Source: Corynespora cassiicola | Lineage: Eukaryota > Ascomycota > Dothideomycetes > Pleosporales > Corynesporascaceae | Direction of reading: 5' to 3' | Assembly: GCA_022059125.1 (NCBI GenBank) | Contig: JAEUWY010000001.1 | Coordinates: 4,960,001 to 5,024,000, forward strand | Length of the DNA: 64,000 nt | Shown: one piece after another, positions 54,249-64,000 of the stretch | How positions within the stretch are numbered: position 1 is the first letter of the stretch | Layout of the letters: each line of letters begins with the position of its first letter | Notes under the pieces: model-generated | The model's database searches: none | What the model was told of the DNA's origin: nothing | The model's input: only the letters and a program-made list of their open reading frames with translations | Translations under genes and position numbers: made by a program

Positions 54249-55786
54249 ACTGGAGCAATAGAAAGGGAAAAAGACTTGAGTAACAGAATATTAGCAAATT
54301 GCATTTAGGAGAGGCTTCGCATCCATTTTGAAGTCCTGTAGTAAGACGATCTTCATGAAGCTTTGCGGCGAGGTACTTGGCACGTAAGCTCTGAATCCTT
54401 CGCGTTGAACCCAGCATTGCCGCAATACCTATCAGGGAATCGTCCCGGAGGGATAATCTCTTGAAGGGATAAAACGATTGGTAAGAGAGATCGGCTAGTT
54501 TCATTTATTTTACTCAAATGGGAATATGCTGATCGTCTCCTTGCACTACCTGCTAGCCTGGCTCATCAGCTCGTTTACTGCTATAGTCATTCCCTACAGC
54601 TTATGATAAGACAACAATATTTGACGGGGTACATAAATAATGGAGCTGACAAAGCATTAATCAGCTATTATAAGAAACACACTAAATAACTGAAAATCAG
54701 AGATTCGTACTTAAAGATTATTTACAGAGGTATTATGTAAATATTGAATGATTATTATATGGGTGGTGCATCGTGATAAATACAAATATGAACGGCAGAC
54801 TTTGAAAAATGCTGATTAATGATGCCGGATAATGATCACGAGTGTTTGATACTAACGACTGATAGAATTGGTGCCCTGTATATGGAGACGGATTCCCATG
54901 GATTTCCACGGATTCGTACCATATTGTAGGCGTTGCTCAAGAACTAGAACATAGGAAGCGTGTGTCGCGCACATTCGCCGTCTGGTGCTGGTGTGAGCAC
55001 ATGTTATGATTTTGTCTGCCTTTTCCCGCATATCTCCCCAAAAGCGTAAAGAATACATTCAGGGATGCCGCTATGTGAGGTGAGCGAAGAAATCAACGCC
55101 AAGACTCAAGTCCACTTGACCGGCCTGGATGCAAATGTTACCCTGACCGTACCTTTTCCGGGAGAAGAACGAAGTGACTCCAGACAGGACCGAGCTCTCG
55201 ACAATCATGTTTTCGAGCAATCAAAGGTTTATCTTCATGGTGTTCCAAAAGCCTGGTCACAACATTCTAACTACCATAGCGTTCACACTGTTCGGCAGCC
55301 GTTTTGGTGACGATTTCCCCATCGAGAAGCACGAATATGATGTTGTGGCAATTCACGCAGACCGCCCACCCAATTTCTTTCCTAGGCAACGTCGACATCA
55401 CTCTATAATGTCACTCATCAAGCACGTACACTTATCGGATAAAACCTGTTACTAAAACCTACAAAACCGGGATAATTCCATTCCATCCTAGCATAGCAGA
55501 AGGCAACTTTTTCTACGCCTTGTCTCAGAGTAGAGAGAATAAGAGGATACGAGGAGTAAAAGTAGAAAGAAGAGGGCAATCATTCGAGACCCTCAACCAC
55601 ACCCGTAAGATGCAGGAGAAAAGAACCATTTCCATATCTACGCCAAACGAAGCCGATCCGCCAGGTTCCCAACCGTTAATCCCCGCCGAAGAATGAAGAA
55701 TGCAGGTATGTTTCAGAGAAAAGACAAGAGCACCGTCGCAATGCAAAGAGCTACTCATTCATTGTCTAGGATCGTGAAGACGTTAA
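54249..55786. other. Gene-free spacer, AT-rich in part
   Basis: It holds the P450 promoter and the 3' region of the R3H gene (both minus strand). About 54,540-54,860 is AT-rich with no open frames. A plus-strand frame at 55,174-55,455 is open but has no recognisable relatives or splice context. Confidence 0.5.
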
Positions 55787-58553
55787 TTAGTTAGGGTTTT
55801 GGGCGTTGGGGGCACCGGCACCGTTCCTGATTATAGGGCTGCTGGCGGTGAATCCCGGCGCTATATTTGGGACACGGGGAAAGTTGTGGCCTGGCAAACT
55901 GAATTGAGGTGGTTTCTGCTGGACAGGTGCTGGTGGCTTAGGAGGCAGATGAGAAGGTGTTCCCCACTTGGCAATACTGCTTTGTTGTGGAGCAGATGCG
56001 CTAGACTGAGCAGAGCCTTGAGGGGTTGGCACAAGTTGCGACGAAGCAATCTGCGGTGTCTGCGAAGAGGGCTGATTTTTCATGGGAACAGGCGCGATGC
56101 CTTGAACACTTCGTGGAGAACCGAAAGCCTGCTGTTGAGCGATTGGCGGGCTTGGGCGGGGGATCTGACCAGCTACAGGCATTTGAAAGTTACCGTATCC
56201 GTTCATGCTTTGAGCTGGACCTTGCGGCATATTCGGCATCGGAAAGGGCATATTGCGTCCACCAGGAACAAAAGCTTGGCTTTGCGGGTTGAACTGCTGA
56301 CGGTTGAAACTACCAGGTACAGGATGCTGAAGGTGGTTCGGCTTCCCATTGTATGGTGAAGGCGGCAATTGTCCATAGGGATAGGAACCGGGCACTGGTC
56401 CTTGGATAGGAGCCGACATAGGTCGATTGCCAGGCCCATTCTGAGCATATGGCGTCTGACCCATGAATGGTGGCTGTTGGTTCATCTGCGGCCACCCAGG
56501 GTTCATCGGCATTTGCTGAGGTTGAGGCTGATAGGTGTCCTGATACGATGCCATGGGCACATTGGCCATCTTGGGAGTGACTTGAGACGGCATACCAGCA
56601 GACTGGAAAGACTGCATGCCTCTTTGGAAGTCCGCAGACAAATCGTACCCGTTCTGCATAGGACCGGAACCGTAGCTAGGATAAGCCATTGGCCCATTTG
56701 GTGCCTGATACTGCTGGCCGGACCACACATACTGAGCCTGTGCATCCTGAGGCATCATGACTGGATACCCGTTGTTGTATGTTGGTGGTGGAGAGCCAGC
56801 AGGATTCATGCCTGGATATGGTTGGTTTTGCATATGTCCAGGAAAGCCATTGTAATATACGGTGTTGTCTCCATTGAAGTTTGCGGTTGGATACTGAGGT
56901 GGATAGTAGGCGTTAAAGCGGGAGCGTGCCTCAAAATCATCATCGTCGTAGTTACGCTGTTTCTTGTTCTTCTTCTTTCCAGATGCGGAGCTGGATCTCG
57001 ATGCATCCTTCTCTTCACCTGCACCATTGGCATCTGTAGCGTCGTTCTCTTCGCTCTCGGCACTGCCAAAGATACGCTGCCGAGCCTCACGATATCTGGC
57101 TTCTCTCTCTTCTCGAGTCAAGGCAGACTTGTCCTTGTCTTTGGCAGCACCATCGGTTGCCTCGTTATCACCATCACTACCACCTACCTCAGATGTAGTC
57201 TTTGATGGGTTCTCCGAGTTGGCGGTAGTGTTTGTGCCAGATTTGGCGTCATCTCCACGTCGCATAATTCTGCGAGCTGGAAGATCGACTGGAGGAGTGT
57301 TTGAACTCTTGGAGGAATCTACCATTTGCGAGAGGGGAGGTGGACTAAAGATGGTTAGTAAATATTGAGGATGAGGATTGGGGGCTGCCATGGCTACACA
57401 CATTCGGCAATAGGGTGTTCTCGTGATTTTGACTCCGGTCATTGTAGAATCAACCACATGACCAAGCAGATAATAGTCCGCGAGTCGATGTGCAAGCATT
57501 CTATAGAATGTGTTGCAGTTCGGCAGAGAGTATTCATTCTCACTTTGGCATGTTAGCATTACGCAAATTTTGAGGGCATGAGTAGATACCTACCGAGAAT
57601 CTTTGATAAAATCAATAAAATCCTGTTCGAGCTTAACGACAAAAAGCCTGTCTCGTGGGGATTGTAGAGCCTCGATGAGTTTCTCATCCGGAATGGCTGG
57701 TAAGTTCATTGGGTTTGAAGTATTGGCCATCCCATTGACCAAAGGCTGCGACATCGGGCGCCCAATACCGTTTGCAGGCTGGTTAGGATCATAAAGTGTG
57801 TGGGGACCATTAGCACTGGCATTGGGAAACCTGCCGGGGGGCACACCACGCTGAGGCTGTGGCCCACACGCAGCAATCTCATGCAATTGGTCGCGAAAAG
57901 CCCGTCCAACATCGCTGTCAGATCCTCCACGGGAGTCGGCGACTACTGAGCCTGGGGGGGATGTTACATCCTCCTCCTCAACAGCTCTCAAGCTAGCGCT
58001 GTCATCGGGGCGGATAGACTCCTTTTCGTCAAGGGCAAAGGTAGTTGCCGACGCGACACTCTTTCCATCGAGACTTGGAGGTTTGGCTGAACCATCGGAC
58101 GATGAGAGCTGTGTGTTGCTGTCCTCTGCAGCCGAAAACTTGACCAAGGCAATCGATGGGCGAGCCTTCTCTGGCTCATCCCCTTTGGAGCCCGCTTGTA
58201 TAACCACCTGTTCGGCGGTCGCATTCGCCCACTGTCCAGTTCGGCTCGCTGTGTTACCAGCCTTCTCCTTGATCTCGCCGTCTTCGTTTCTCTCTACAGA
58301 CGCCTTGGGCGCATCACCATTGGTCGGTGCCGAATTCTGGGAGGGTTGAGAATGAGCAGGTGGATGAGGTGTCGCAACAGGCGGTTTCGCGCTTGGCGCA
58401 AGATCCTTTGAATTTTGGGGCTTGTAGGCGGAGGCCGCGACCTAAAAAGTTCAGCATGCAGGGCAGGACATGGTTGGTATCCGCTTAACGTACCTTTGCA
58501 AAGGAGGGTCTCGCTTGGGATTGCTCAAGCGGTACCGAGGTCGTGGAGGCCAT
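55787..58553 (-). CDS. R3H- and SUZ-domain RNA-binding protein
   Basis: Four exons (58553-58494, 58441-57594, 57542-57402, 57344-55787) with introns of 52, 51 and 57 bases give 868 residues. The N-terminus (MASTTSVPLEQSQARPSFAK) is followed by an acidic, Ser-rich region. The R3H domain (about residues 285-355) has the RxxxH core in FYRMLAHRLADYY and is rebuilt by the second splice (FIKDSR-ENEYSLPNC). The third splice gives CRI-PPPLSQM. A SUZ domain (PARRIMRRG ... EEREARYREARQRIFG) follows, then about 400 Pro/Gln/Asn/Gly-rich residues, a prion-like low-complexity tail. R3H-SUZ pairs bind single-stranded RNA and act in mRNA fate (R3HDM/ARPP21/Encore group). It is divergent from the zinc-knuckle gene. 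Confidence 0.93.
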
Positions 58554-59485
58554 TGTGAGAAATCGAATTCCAATGCTTGTGGACACAAGATATCGGATGC
58601 GATGCTAGTCGCTTGAGGAGTGGTTGTGAGACCGACTTTTCAAAGCGCAATAAGGGGCGGTGAAACAGTGGAATGGGTGGAGAGGCACTGCGAGGAAGGG
58701 CAGATGCCTACCTTTCGAAGTTGGAGAAAATCCACCCAGCTCAACGCCGCAAAGCCGCAAATTGATGTGGTCGCTGACCGAAAGGAAGGAATTATTCGAA
58801 GAGATGGACGATGTCTCAGGAAATAGGGTGCTCAAGGAAAGTCGAAGTAGGCAGGGCCAAAGAGCTGGACATGTTGGAGTTTCGACATTCGCTCTTGGTG
58901 TGGGGTCGGCGGAGCAGAGGTGAGAGGGCGACAGGCCGCGCTGGTTGCGCCCGTATGGGTGAATCGGACTGGCACCGGCGGCGAGGTGCACAGAGCGGTG
59001 GAGAGCAGCGGCGAGACTGCCTGTCGTCGGGGCGGCGGAGGCGCTTCGCAGCGGGGGAGCGAGGCTGGTCGGCGGGGTGGAGTGGGCAGAAATGGGGATG
59101 ATGAGGGTGGCTCTGGGTTTGGAGTCTTTTGGCGGCCGTGCGCCGAGACAATATTTCTCCGATCCGAATGGCTTTCAGTCACGTGTCCTGCCCGTTGCCT
59201 GCCCAGGTGCGCCCAAGACCAAGGTGTTGCTGGGTGCTTCTTCTCACTGGCCGCTGCAAGGACTGCGAGACCTGCCACGGCTCCATTGGGTGCTTTTTCT
59301 GCGCGGCCTGTAGCAGTCGCGCGTCTTAGTCCGCGACTTACCAAGCCGCTACCTACGTCAACCTCATCTTTCTGCGCAGACGGCTTCACTGCCATCAGGT
59401 CCGCGCATTTTCGGCCACCACAAGCCCGGTTGCTGCGAAACTTGACCACACAGTCGCCTGCTCTCTGCGCTCTGCAGCTCGCGCC
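58554..59485. promoter_or_regulatory. Divergent promoter region of R3H and zinc-knuckle genes
   Basis: 932 bases between divergent start codons. Long overlapping frames are present on both strands but lack domains; judged non-coding. Confidence 0.5.
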
Positions 59486-60733
59486 ATGCATCGAGCCGCA
59501 GGCTACGGCGGCCGCTCCAAGGCCAACCCAAGTACCCTATGCCAGAAATGTTTGAAACGAGATAAGTCCTCCGACCCCTCCATAAGGGCCTCTGGCTGAC
59601 TTTTTTTCTTCTACGGCACTACAGTTATGAGTGCACAGTCGCCGCACAGGAACGACCCTACAAGCCTCGTCCGTCGCGCACGCAGCAGCTATTAAACCCA
59701 AAGCTGAAGCCTAAGCTGACGACCGAAGTGCCTGCTGAACTGCTTCCGAAGTAGGCCAGCCGCCCGGTTCCATAATCTGTTTACCTAACAATCGCCCAGG
59801 AAAGGCCTTGCCGGCGCCATTCCGGGAAAGAAAGAAGAGGAGCGTGGTCGAAAGGGCGATCGCGACAGTAAACGCTCCCGGTCAGTGTCTACATGCTCTT
59901 CAGATTCTGTTTCGACCATATCGACCAACCGTTCGCCCTCCCGATCGCCATCTGTGAAACGTTCCGGGCAGGATGGAAAGACTGTGTCGCGGGGTGCTGA
60001 TTTGAAGCGACGCCGACGCTCGATATCCTCTGATGCATATGAGTCGGGCAGCTCTCACAGGAGTCGCTCGAGGGAGCGAAATACCCGCCGACGGATGAGC
60101 TCCTTTAGTCCAGCAGAGAGAGGCAGACGTAGGAGCAGATCGGGTTCCAGTCCAATGGACATAACTCGTGACTCTGGGCCGCGAAGTGGCAACGGAGACC
60201 GCAAACTATCACGGAGGAGACATCACAGCAGGGGCCAACGACGAGGAAGGTCACGCAGCAGAAATCGAACCTCGCAGAGCCAACGCCCCGTTCTTCCGCT
60301 TTCTGTGTCTCGCTCGAGATCACGCAGCTCAAACCGCATGGATACGTCTGACGACCGTCATCCGCCTCACAACAGCACGGCAGAGCCTCCTAAAGGCAGA
60401 CAGGCGAAATCTCCTGTGCGCCGTCACACTCTTTCTCACTCCCGCTCAAGGAGTCCTGGCAGGGGCCGCTGGAGGTCTAGATCCCCCCGTCGCCGCAGCC
60501 CAGATCCATATTCTCAGAGAGTAGCTATGCGTTCGCCTAGTCCTTTCCGAGGCCCAGGTGGCCACCCACGCGATAATCACCCATACAATGGCAGACCTCG
60601 ACAAGAACAACGGCCGGCGGAGCCGCCATTCAAAAACGGGCCACCGGCTCCACCTCCGCAGCCGAGGGAGCGTAGTTTGAGCCCTTATAGCAAGCGCGTT
60701 GCCATGACTAGGCAAATGCAAGGGGGGCGTTAG
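59486..60733 (+). CDS. Zinc-knuckle, SR-rich nuclear protein (ZCCHC10-like)
   Basis: Three exons (59486-59565, 59625-59750, 59800-60733) with introns of 59 and 49 bases give 379 residues. The N-terminus has CQKCLKRD and, after the first intron, YECTVAAQERPYKPRPSRTQQLLNPKL, the layout of ZCCHC10-type proteins. The rest is an Arg/Ser-rich tail (many RS and SR pairs), as in pre-mRNA-processing factors, ending SPYSKRVAMTRQM. The first intron is odd: its donor is GTCCTC, and the only usable acceptor (59623-59624) removes the codons H-Y-S that would complete CxxCxxxxHxxxxC. With this join the knuckle reads CLKRD-NYEC and lacks its His. Confidence 0.8.
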
Positions 60734-61192
60734 TTAGGCGAGCATAGATGAGCTTGACTACATCGCGTTGGTTTTGTGATGGACATGCCGGGACTGCATA
60801 TGAATTGCAGTTGCACCAAATTGAGGGAGGGGAGTAGTTGGCTAGGTTTTGAGTTCAAGAGTGATCGTTTGTATCAATACTTCATTTGCGGCTGGCGGAA
60901 ATCTGCAAGAATAGTTTATTTGCGAATGGCCCTTTCCGGCAGATCTTGTAATATTAGACAAATTAGACAAATACCCTAACAATGATGCCTCGAATTGGGT
61001 ATATCAGTATCTGTTACTCTTGCTCTGAGCAGCTGCCCTGCATCTCGTGCGCTCGTGGCATCAATCTCTCATCCGTGCTGAAACATTCAGCGATATATAT
61101 GGACACGCAGCCCTATGGCGTCTCTGGTCCTGTACAAACGGACATGCATGGTGAAGCATCGACGTCCCCTGACGTCAAACTTAGGTCTCCCT
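60734..61192. other. Convergent 3' intergenic region
   Basis: It lies between the ends of the zinc-knuckle gene (plus) and the cwf18 gene (minus). Nothing recognised. Confidence 0.6.
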
Positions 61193-61834
61193 TCAACTAA
61201 CATCCTCATCTTCTTCGTCCCTTTTCCGATCCTCTTCCTCTTCCTTTTCCTTCAAATGCATCGCTTCCACCAACTCGCTTCCCTCCATGCCCACCTCCTG
61301 GCCTTCCCCGTTCTCATTGCTCGCACCCGCCACTGCTTTCCTTTCCTTTACATTGTTCTCTATCCGCTCGCGCATAAGCCGCACAATAGCGTTTTCGGTT
61401 CGTACATTGAGCGGGCGCATTCTCTCCTCCAGGTCGCGTTTGAGATCCCAATTTGGCTTCTTGGGCTGCAGCTTGAAGAGATCAAGCTGCGCATTCTGCA
61501 CCTTTTCTTCTTCCTGTGCCTTTTTGGATTCGAGCGCGAGCTGCTCGGCCTTGTACTCGAGTGTCGACGTTGGGTCTGCGATGGGGGTTGCTTCGAATCC
61601 GAGCTTCACATTGCGTGTCTCAGAATCGAAGTTGCGCCCGCTGAGGTACTTTTTGGTAATATCATCGGACTCGGGGTGGGTGAGCGCGACCGCGGTTGAG
61701 GTGGATTCTGAGGGGGCGACATCGTCGGAGGTTGTGTCATCGGTGGGAGCTTGCTTGCGCTTGAGCGATTTGAGTTGAGCTAGGCGCGCTTTGCGGTCAT
61801 TAGACGCGGCGGCGAGGACTTCGTGAGAAGACAT
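61193..61834 (-). CDS. cwf18: Spliceosome-associated protein Cwf18 (CCDC12 homologue)
   Basis: Single exon, 213 residues. It starts with a helical ARLAQLKSLKRKQ segment, has a low-complexity acidic insert, then KKYLSGRNFDSETRNVKLGFE, a coiled coil rich in Glu/Lys/Gln, and the diagnostic block LQPKKPNWDLKRDLEERMRPLNVRTENAIVRLMRERI, followed by an acidic tail. Cwf18/CCDC12 is a component of the activated spliceosome (Prp19/Cdc5-associated complexes). Length is usual for fungi. It is divergent from the PPR gene (374 bases between starts) and adjacent to a zinc-knuckle SR-like protein. Confidence 0.92.
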   Translation of the reverse strand: MSSHEVLAAASNDRKARLAQLKSLKRKQAPTDDTTSDDVAPSESTSTAVALTHPESDDITKKYLSGRNFDSETRNVKLGFEATPIADPTSTLEYKAEQLALESKKAQEEEKVQNAQLDLFKLQPKKPNWDLKRDLEERMRPLNVRTENAIVRLMRERIENNVKERKAVAGASNENGEGQEVGMEGSELVEAMHLKEKEEEEDRKRDEEDEDVS

Positions 61835-62208
61835 GATAGCCGGTCAGGGTATTATGGTATAGTGACACCAGGCCTTTGCGCAGTGGGGTTGCAATCCGGT
61901 TGATGCGAGCAGGCAGTCGAGTGGGAGCTGGTAGAGAGGCACGTTCGAAGGCTGCCAACTGGCTGGAAATGAAAATTTAGTCCCGCCTAGTTGTCTCCAC
62001 GTTCTTACAAAACACAGGTTTGTGATGCAACAGTTGTGCCGTGTCAAAGGCAGTAAGGTGCGGAAGTAAGGTGGATGCGGAGAAAAGCTCGGTGGTGAAC
62101 GGCAGTCTTGGCGACCCAAACTTTTTGCTCATCCAGCTTCGACGCGTCTACCATCATCTCTCTCCCCGCGTTATGGCCGCGTGAAGGCCGCATCACCTCC
62201 ATCCTCTC
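61835..62208. promoter_or_regulatory. Divergent promoter of cwf18 and PPR genes
   Basis: Short shared region between start codons at 61,834 (minus) and 62,209 (plus). No specific element recognised. Confidence 0.5.
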
Positions 62209-64000
62209 ATGCCACGAGCCTCCGTTCCCAATGGAAGGTTTCTTGCGACCGCGGATTCCCCAATCCTTCCCTTCCTCGCTCCTCGAGTTTTCGCCGAATC
62301 TCCTATCCAACGGAAGAGCCCGCACCGAGATGGCCCGGTCACTCAGTCGAAGAGGAGGCACCAGGAATGCAAGGAGAGTCAGGCCGTAGATAAAATTCGA
62401 TGCAGGAACTCAGCTTGTCAGAATGGGCCCTCGGGCTCTGCAATGTTGGGAGCTTCACACCCAGGCAAAACTGTGCATCTTCACCAGGCATCAACATTAG
62501 GTCTCTCGTCATCCAATCGCCCTTACCGGAAAGAACTCAAATTGAGCCCTGTGGATCTGCGCTACCTCGATATATCGATATTTGCCCGTCAACAGTCCCG
62601 TTGTTATGCTACTGGAACAAGTCCGACATCGGGAGCGGCCACAGCGTCTTCTCCGTCCGATGCTCAGCACCAAAGGCATCGGCTGATAAGGAGGGTAGTA
62701 CCCAAGCCATCGATGGTCCGGAAGCGTAATATACGTCTTCCACGCCGCACCCACACTCGAGAAGTTTGGGAAAAGCTGCGGCGCAGAAAAAAAGGACTCT
62801 CAAAGCGCAAGAAAGGAGTCATATTACACTTAGGCCGGTTGATCACCTTTTTATCCTATTTTCCGAAATTGGGAGATGGCGAGTTGCTTAAAAGAGGCAA
62901 ATTCAGAAGCATGCGCCGACGTTTGTTCAACTTTGAGCGTTTGCGACCTGAGAGTGTCGATATGACACGGATTGAAAAAACGGGAGCAGTCAGTTTTGGC
63001 CATATGACTAGAGTCTTTGCAGCACTGGATCACAAAGCTTATCCTGGAATAAAAAAAACCACCCTCAGTCTTTGCATAAAACACATTCCTCAATGTGAGG
63101 AGTGGGTTGATGCATTGCTACGAGACGTTGAGCCAATGGATACAAAGCAGATGTATCAAAATTGGATTGCTCAGAAAGAGGAGGATAGAGCCATTTCCTG
63201 GATTCACATTCTGGTATGGCTACTGGACCATCAGCCCGACCGCGCGCTACAATTCGTACACGTTCTTGCCAGTGGCCCCTCCTTCAATCGAGGAGAGTTT
63301 ATACTCGCGGATTCTTTGGAACATATTGCTCGATATTTTACCAAGCGGTCACGGCACGGAGCGTCTGACATGGTTGTAGCGAGCTTCTGTCCTATCTTCA
63401 GGGATGTTTTCTCTCGGCACCTAATCAAATTTCGAGGCATTTGTTCACAGGACTTGCTGATGAACATTGCTCAGTTGGCAACTGTGGAGGACTTGACCCG
63501 AATTTTCAACCTTCTGCTGGACAACAACGCATTCATCGAATGGCCGACTCTGCTGCACTATGCCAACGTCTTCGGCAAAGCAGGTAATCATCATCAAGCT
63601 CTACGTTGCCTTCACAGAATTGCCAGGATTATGGGCGTACCCGCTGCAAGAAAGCAAATCGTGGCTTCTAAAGACTTTGTTTGGACGTGCGCTGCAATTC
63701 TTCGCGGCAGCATGAAGAACCGTGGATACCACGAGTCAACTACCATTGTCAGTGATTTCGTCAAACTCGGAGTAAAGTTTGACGTTTTACTATACAACGT
63801 CATCATCAGCAACGCTATGGAAGCCGGAGACTACGCTACTGCATTTCAAGTGTATAATAACCTTGAAGAGCACGGACTGAAGCCGGACAAGTACACCTAT
63901 TCGATCCTCCTCCATGGATGCTATAAATCCCACGAGCCTGCAAAGTTCCACGAGTTCGCAGAACACTGCGCTGAGATGGCAATAACGTTGAACGATCCAT
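62209..64000 (+). CDS. Pentatricopeptide-repeat protein, probably mitochondrial (runs off right edge)
   Basis: One open frame from ATG 62,209 to the window end, 597 residues so far with no intron and no stop. The first 120 residues are Ser/Arg/Lys-rich with few acids, suited to a mitochondrial presequence. A helical region follows (TRVFAALDHKAY, WVDALLRDVEPMD, RAISWIHILVWLLDHQPD). PPR-type helical pairs become clear toward the end: TLLHYANVFGKAGNHHQALRC and DVLLYNVIISNAMEAGDYATAFQVYNNLEEHGLKPDKYTYSILLHG, the classic 35-residue unit with the PD/TY pattern. Fungal PPR proteins of this size bind specific mitochondrial transcripts. The exact orthologue cannot be named from this part. In-frame TGA at 62,182-62,184 limits the start. 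Confidence 0.88.
   Translation, partial: MPRASVPNGRFLATADSPILPFLAPRVFAESPIQRKSPHRDGPVTQSKRRHQECKESQAVDKIRCRNSACQNGPSGSAMLGASHPGKTVHLHQASTLGLSSSNRPYRKELKLSPVDLRYLDISIFARQQSRCYATGTSPTSGAATASSPSDAQHQRHRLIRRVVPKPSMVRKRNIRLPRRTHTREVWEKLRRRKKGLSKRKKGVILHLGRLITFLSYFPKLGDGELLKRGKFRSMRRRLFNFERLRPESVDMTRIEKTGAVSFGHMTRVFAALDHKAYPGIKKTTLSLCIKHIPQCEEWVDALLRDVEPMDTKQMYQNWIAQKEEDRAISWIHILVWLLDHQPDRALQFVHVLASGPSFNRGEFILADSLEHIARYFTKRSRHGASDMVVASFCPIFRDVFSRHLIKFRGICSQDLLMNIAQLATVEDLTRIFNLLLDNNAFIEWPTLLHYANVFGKAGNHHQALRCLHRIARIMGVPAARKQIVASKDFVWTCAAILRGSMKNRGYHESTTIVSDFVKLGVKFDVLLYNVIISNAMEAGDYATAFQVYNNLEEHGLKPDKYTYSILLHGCYKSHEPAKFHEFAEHCAEMAITLNDP

Noticed and set aside
55065..55455. Two overlapping plus-strand frames (81 and 93 codons) as a possible small gene
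   Set aside because: No signal peptide, cysteine pattern, splice sites or family resemblance; could be a remnant, but not supportable.
59566..59624. A U12-type (AT-AC) intron in the zinc-knuckle gene
   Set aside because: An ATAAGTCC...GGCAC intron would put the downstream exon out of frame, and the donor lacks the ATATCCTT consensus.
1..64000. CRISPR array, rRNA, prokaryotic operon or intact transposon
   Set aside because: No regularly spaced direct repeats, no rRNA-like sequence, no transposase or reverse-transcriptase frames; gene structure is fungal throughout.

Overview
The window is nuclear DNA of a filamentous ascomycete (Pezizomycotina; the gene set and style would suit Dothideomycetes, but that finer placement is a guess). 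The reasons are: genes broken by many short GT-AG introns of about 45-90 bases with CTAAC/CTGAC branch points, moderately GC-rich coding DNA, no operons, and ascomycete families such as SUR7/PalI, ECM33, Anp1/Mnn9, DUF3176 and a Tautomerase_3 enzyme. Twenty-three CDS models (two run off the ends) and one probable pseudogene were built by joining exons by hand. Unless stated otherwise, every joined model keeps its reading frame across all junctions.

Layout. 0-5 kb: start of a lysine-rich protein cut by the left edge, adenylosuccinate lyase, a SUR7/PalI-type cortical membrane protein. 5.7-16.3 kb: a single-pass SKG6/AXL2-like membrane protein, a 965-residue low-complexity protein of unknown function, and a head-to-head pair of mitochondrial inner-membrane genes (NAD+-type carrier and QCR7) sharing one promoter. 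16.3-18.7 kb: an AT-rich, gene-free island. 18.7-20.9 kb: a 3-methyladenine DNA glycosylase with unusually large introns. 20.9-24.1 kb: gene-free, with short tandem repeats. 24.1-27.9 kb: an ECM33-type GPI wall protein and an orphan. 27.9-31.4 kb: gene-free. 31.4-40.6 kb: an Anp1/Mnn9-family Golgi mannosyltransferase, splicing factor SPF45, a PCS60-type acyl-CoA synthetase, and an orphan with Cys/His clusters.

41-54.3 kb looks accessory: a decayed DUF3176 membrane-protein gene, a secreted type-B carboxylesterase, a short-chain dehydrogenase, a p24 cargo receptor (the one housekeeping gene here), a nine-exon amidase, a cis-CaaD-like tautomerase and a cytochrome P450, separated by AT-rich spacers. 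This could be a small degradative or modifying gene set, but no backbone synthase or pathway regulator is visible.

55.8-64 kb is an RNA-metabolism block: an R3H/SUZ protein, a zinc-knuckle SR-like protein, a Cwf18 spliceosome subunit and a mitochondrial-type pentatricopeptide protein that runs off the right edge. Cell-surface genes (SUR7-like, SKG6-like, ECM33-like, Mnn9-like) are a second theme. I found no rRNA, tRNA, CRISPR array or intact transposon, and no convincing wholly new system. The oddest points are the two in-frame TGAs at presumed cysteine positions in the DUF3176 relic, the zinc-knuckle intron that splices out its own zinc-binding histidine, and the Cys/His orphan at 39 kb.
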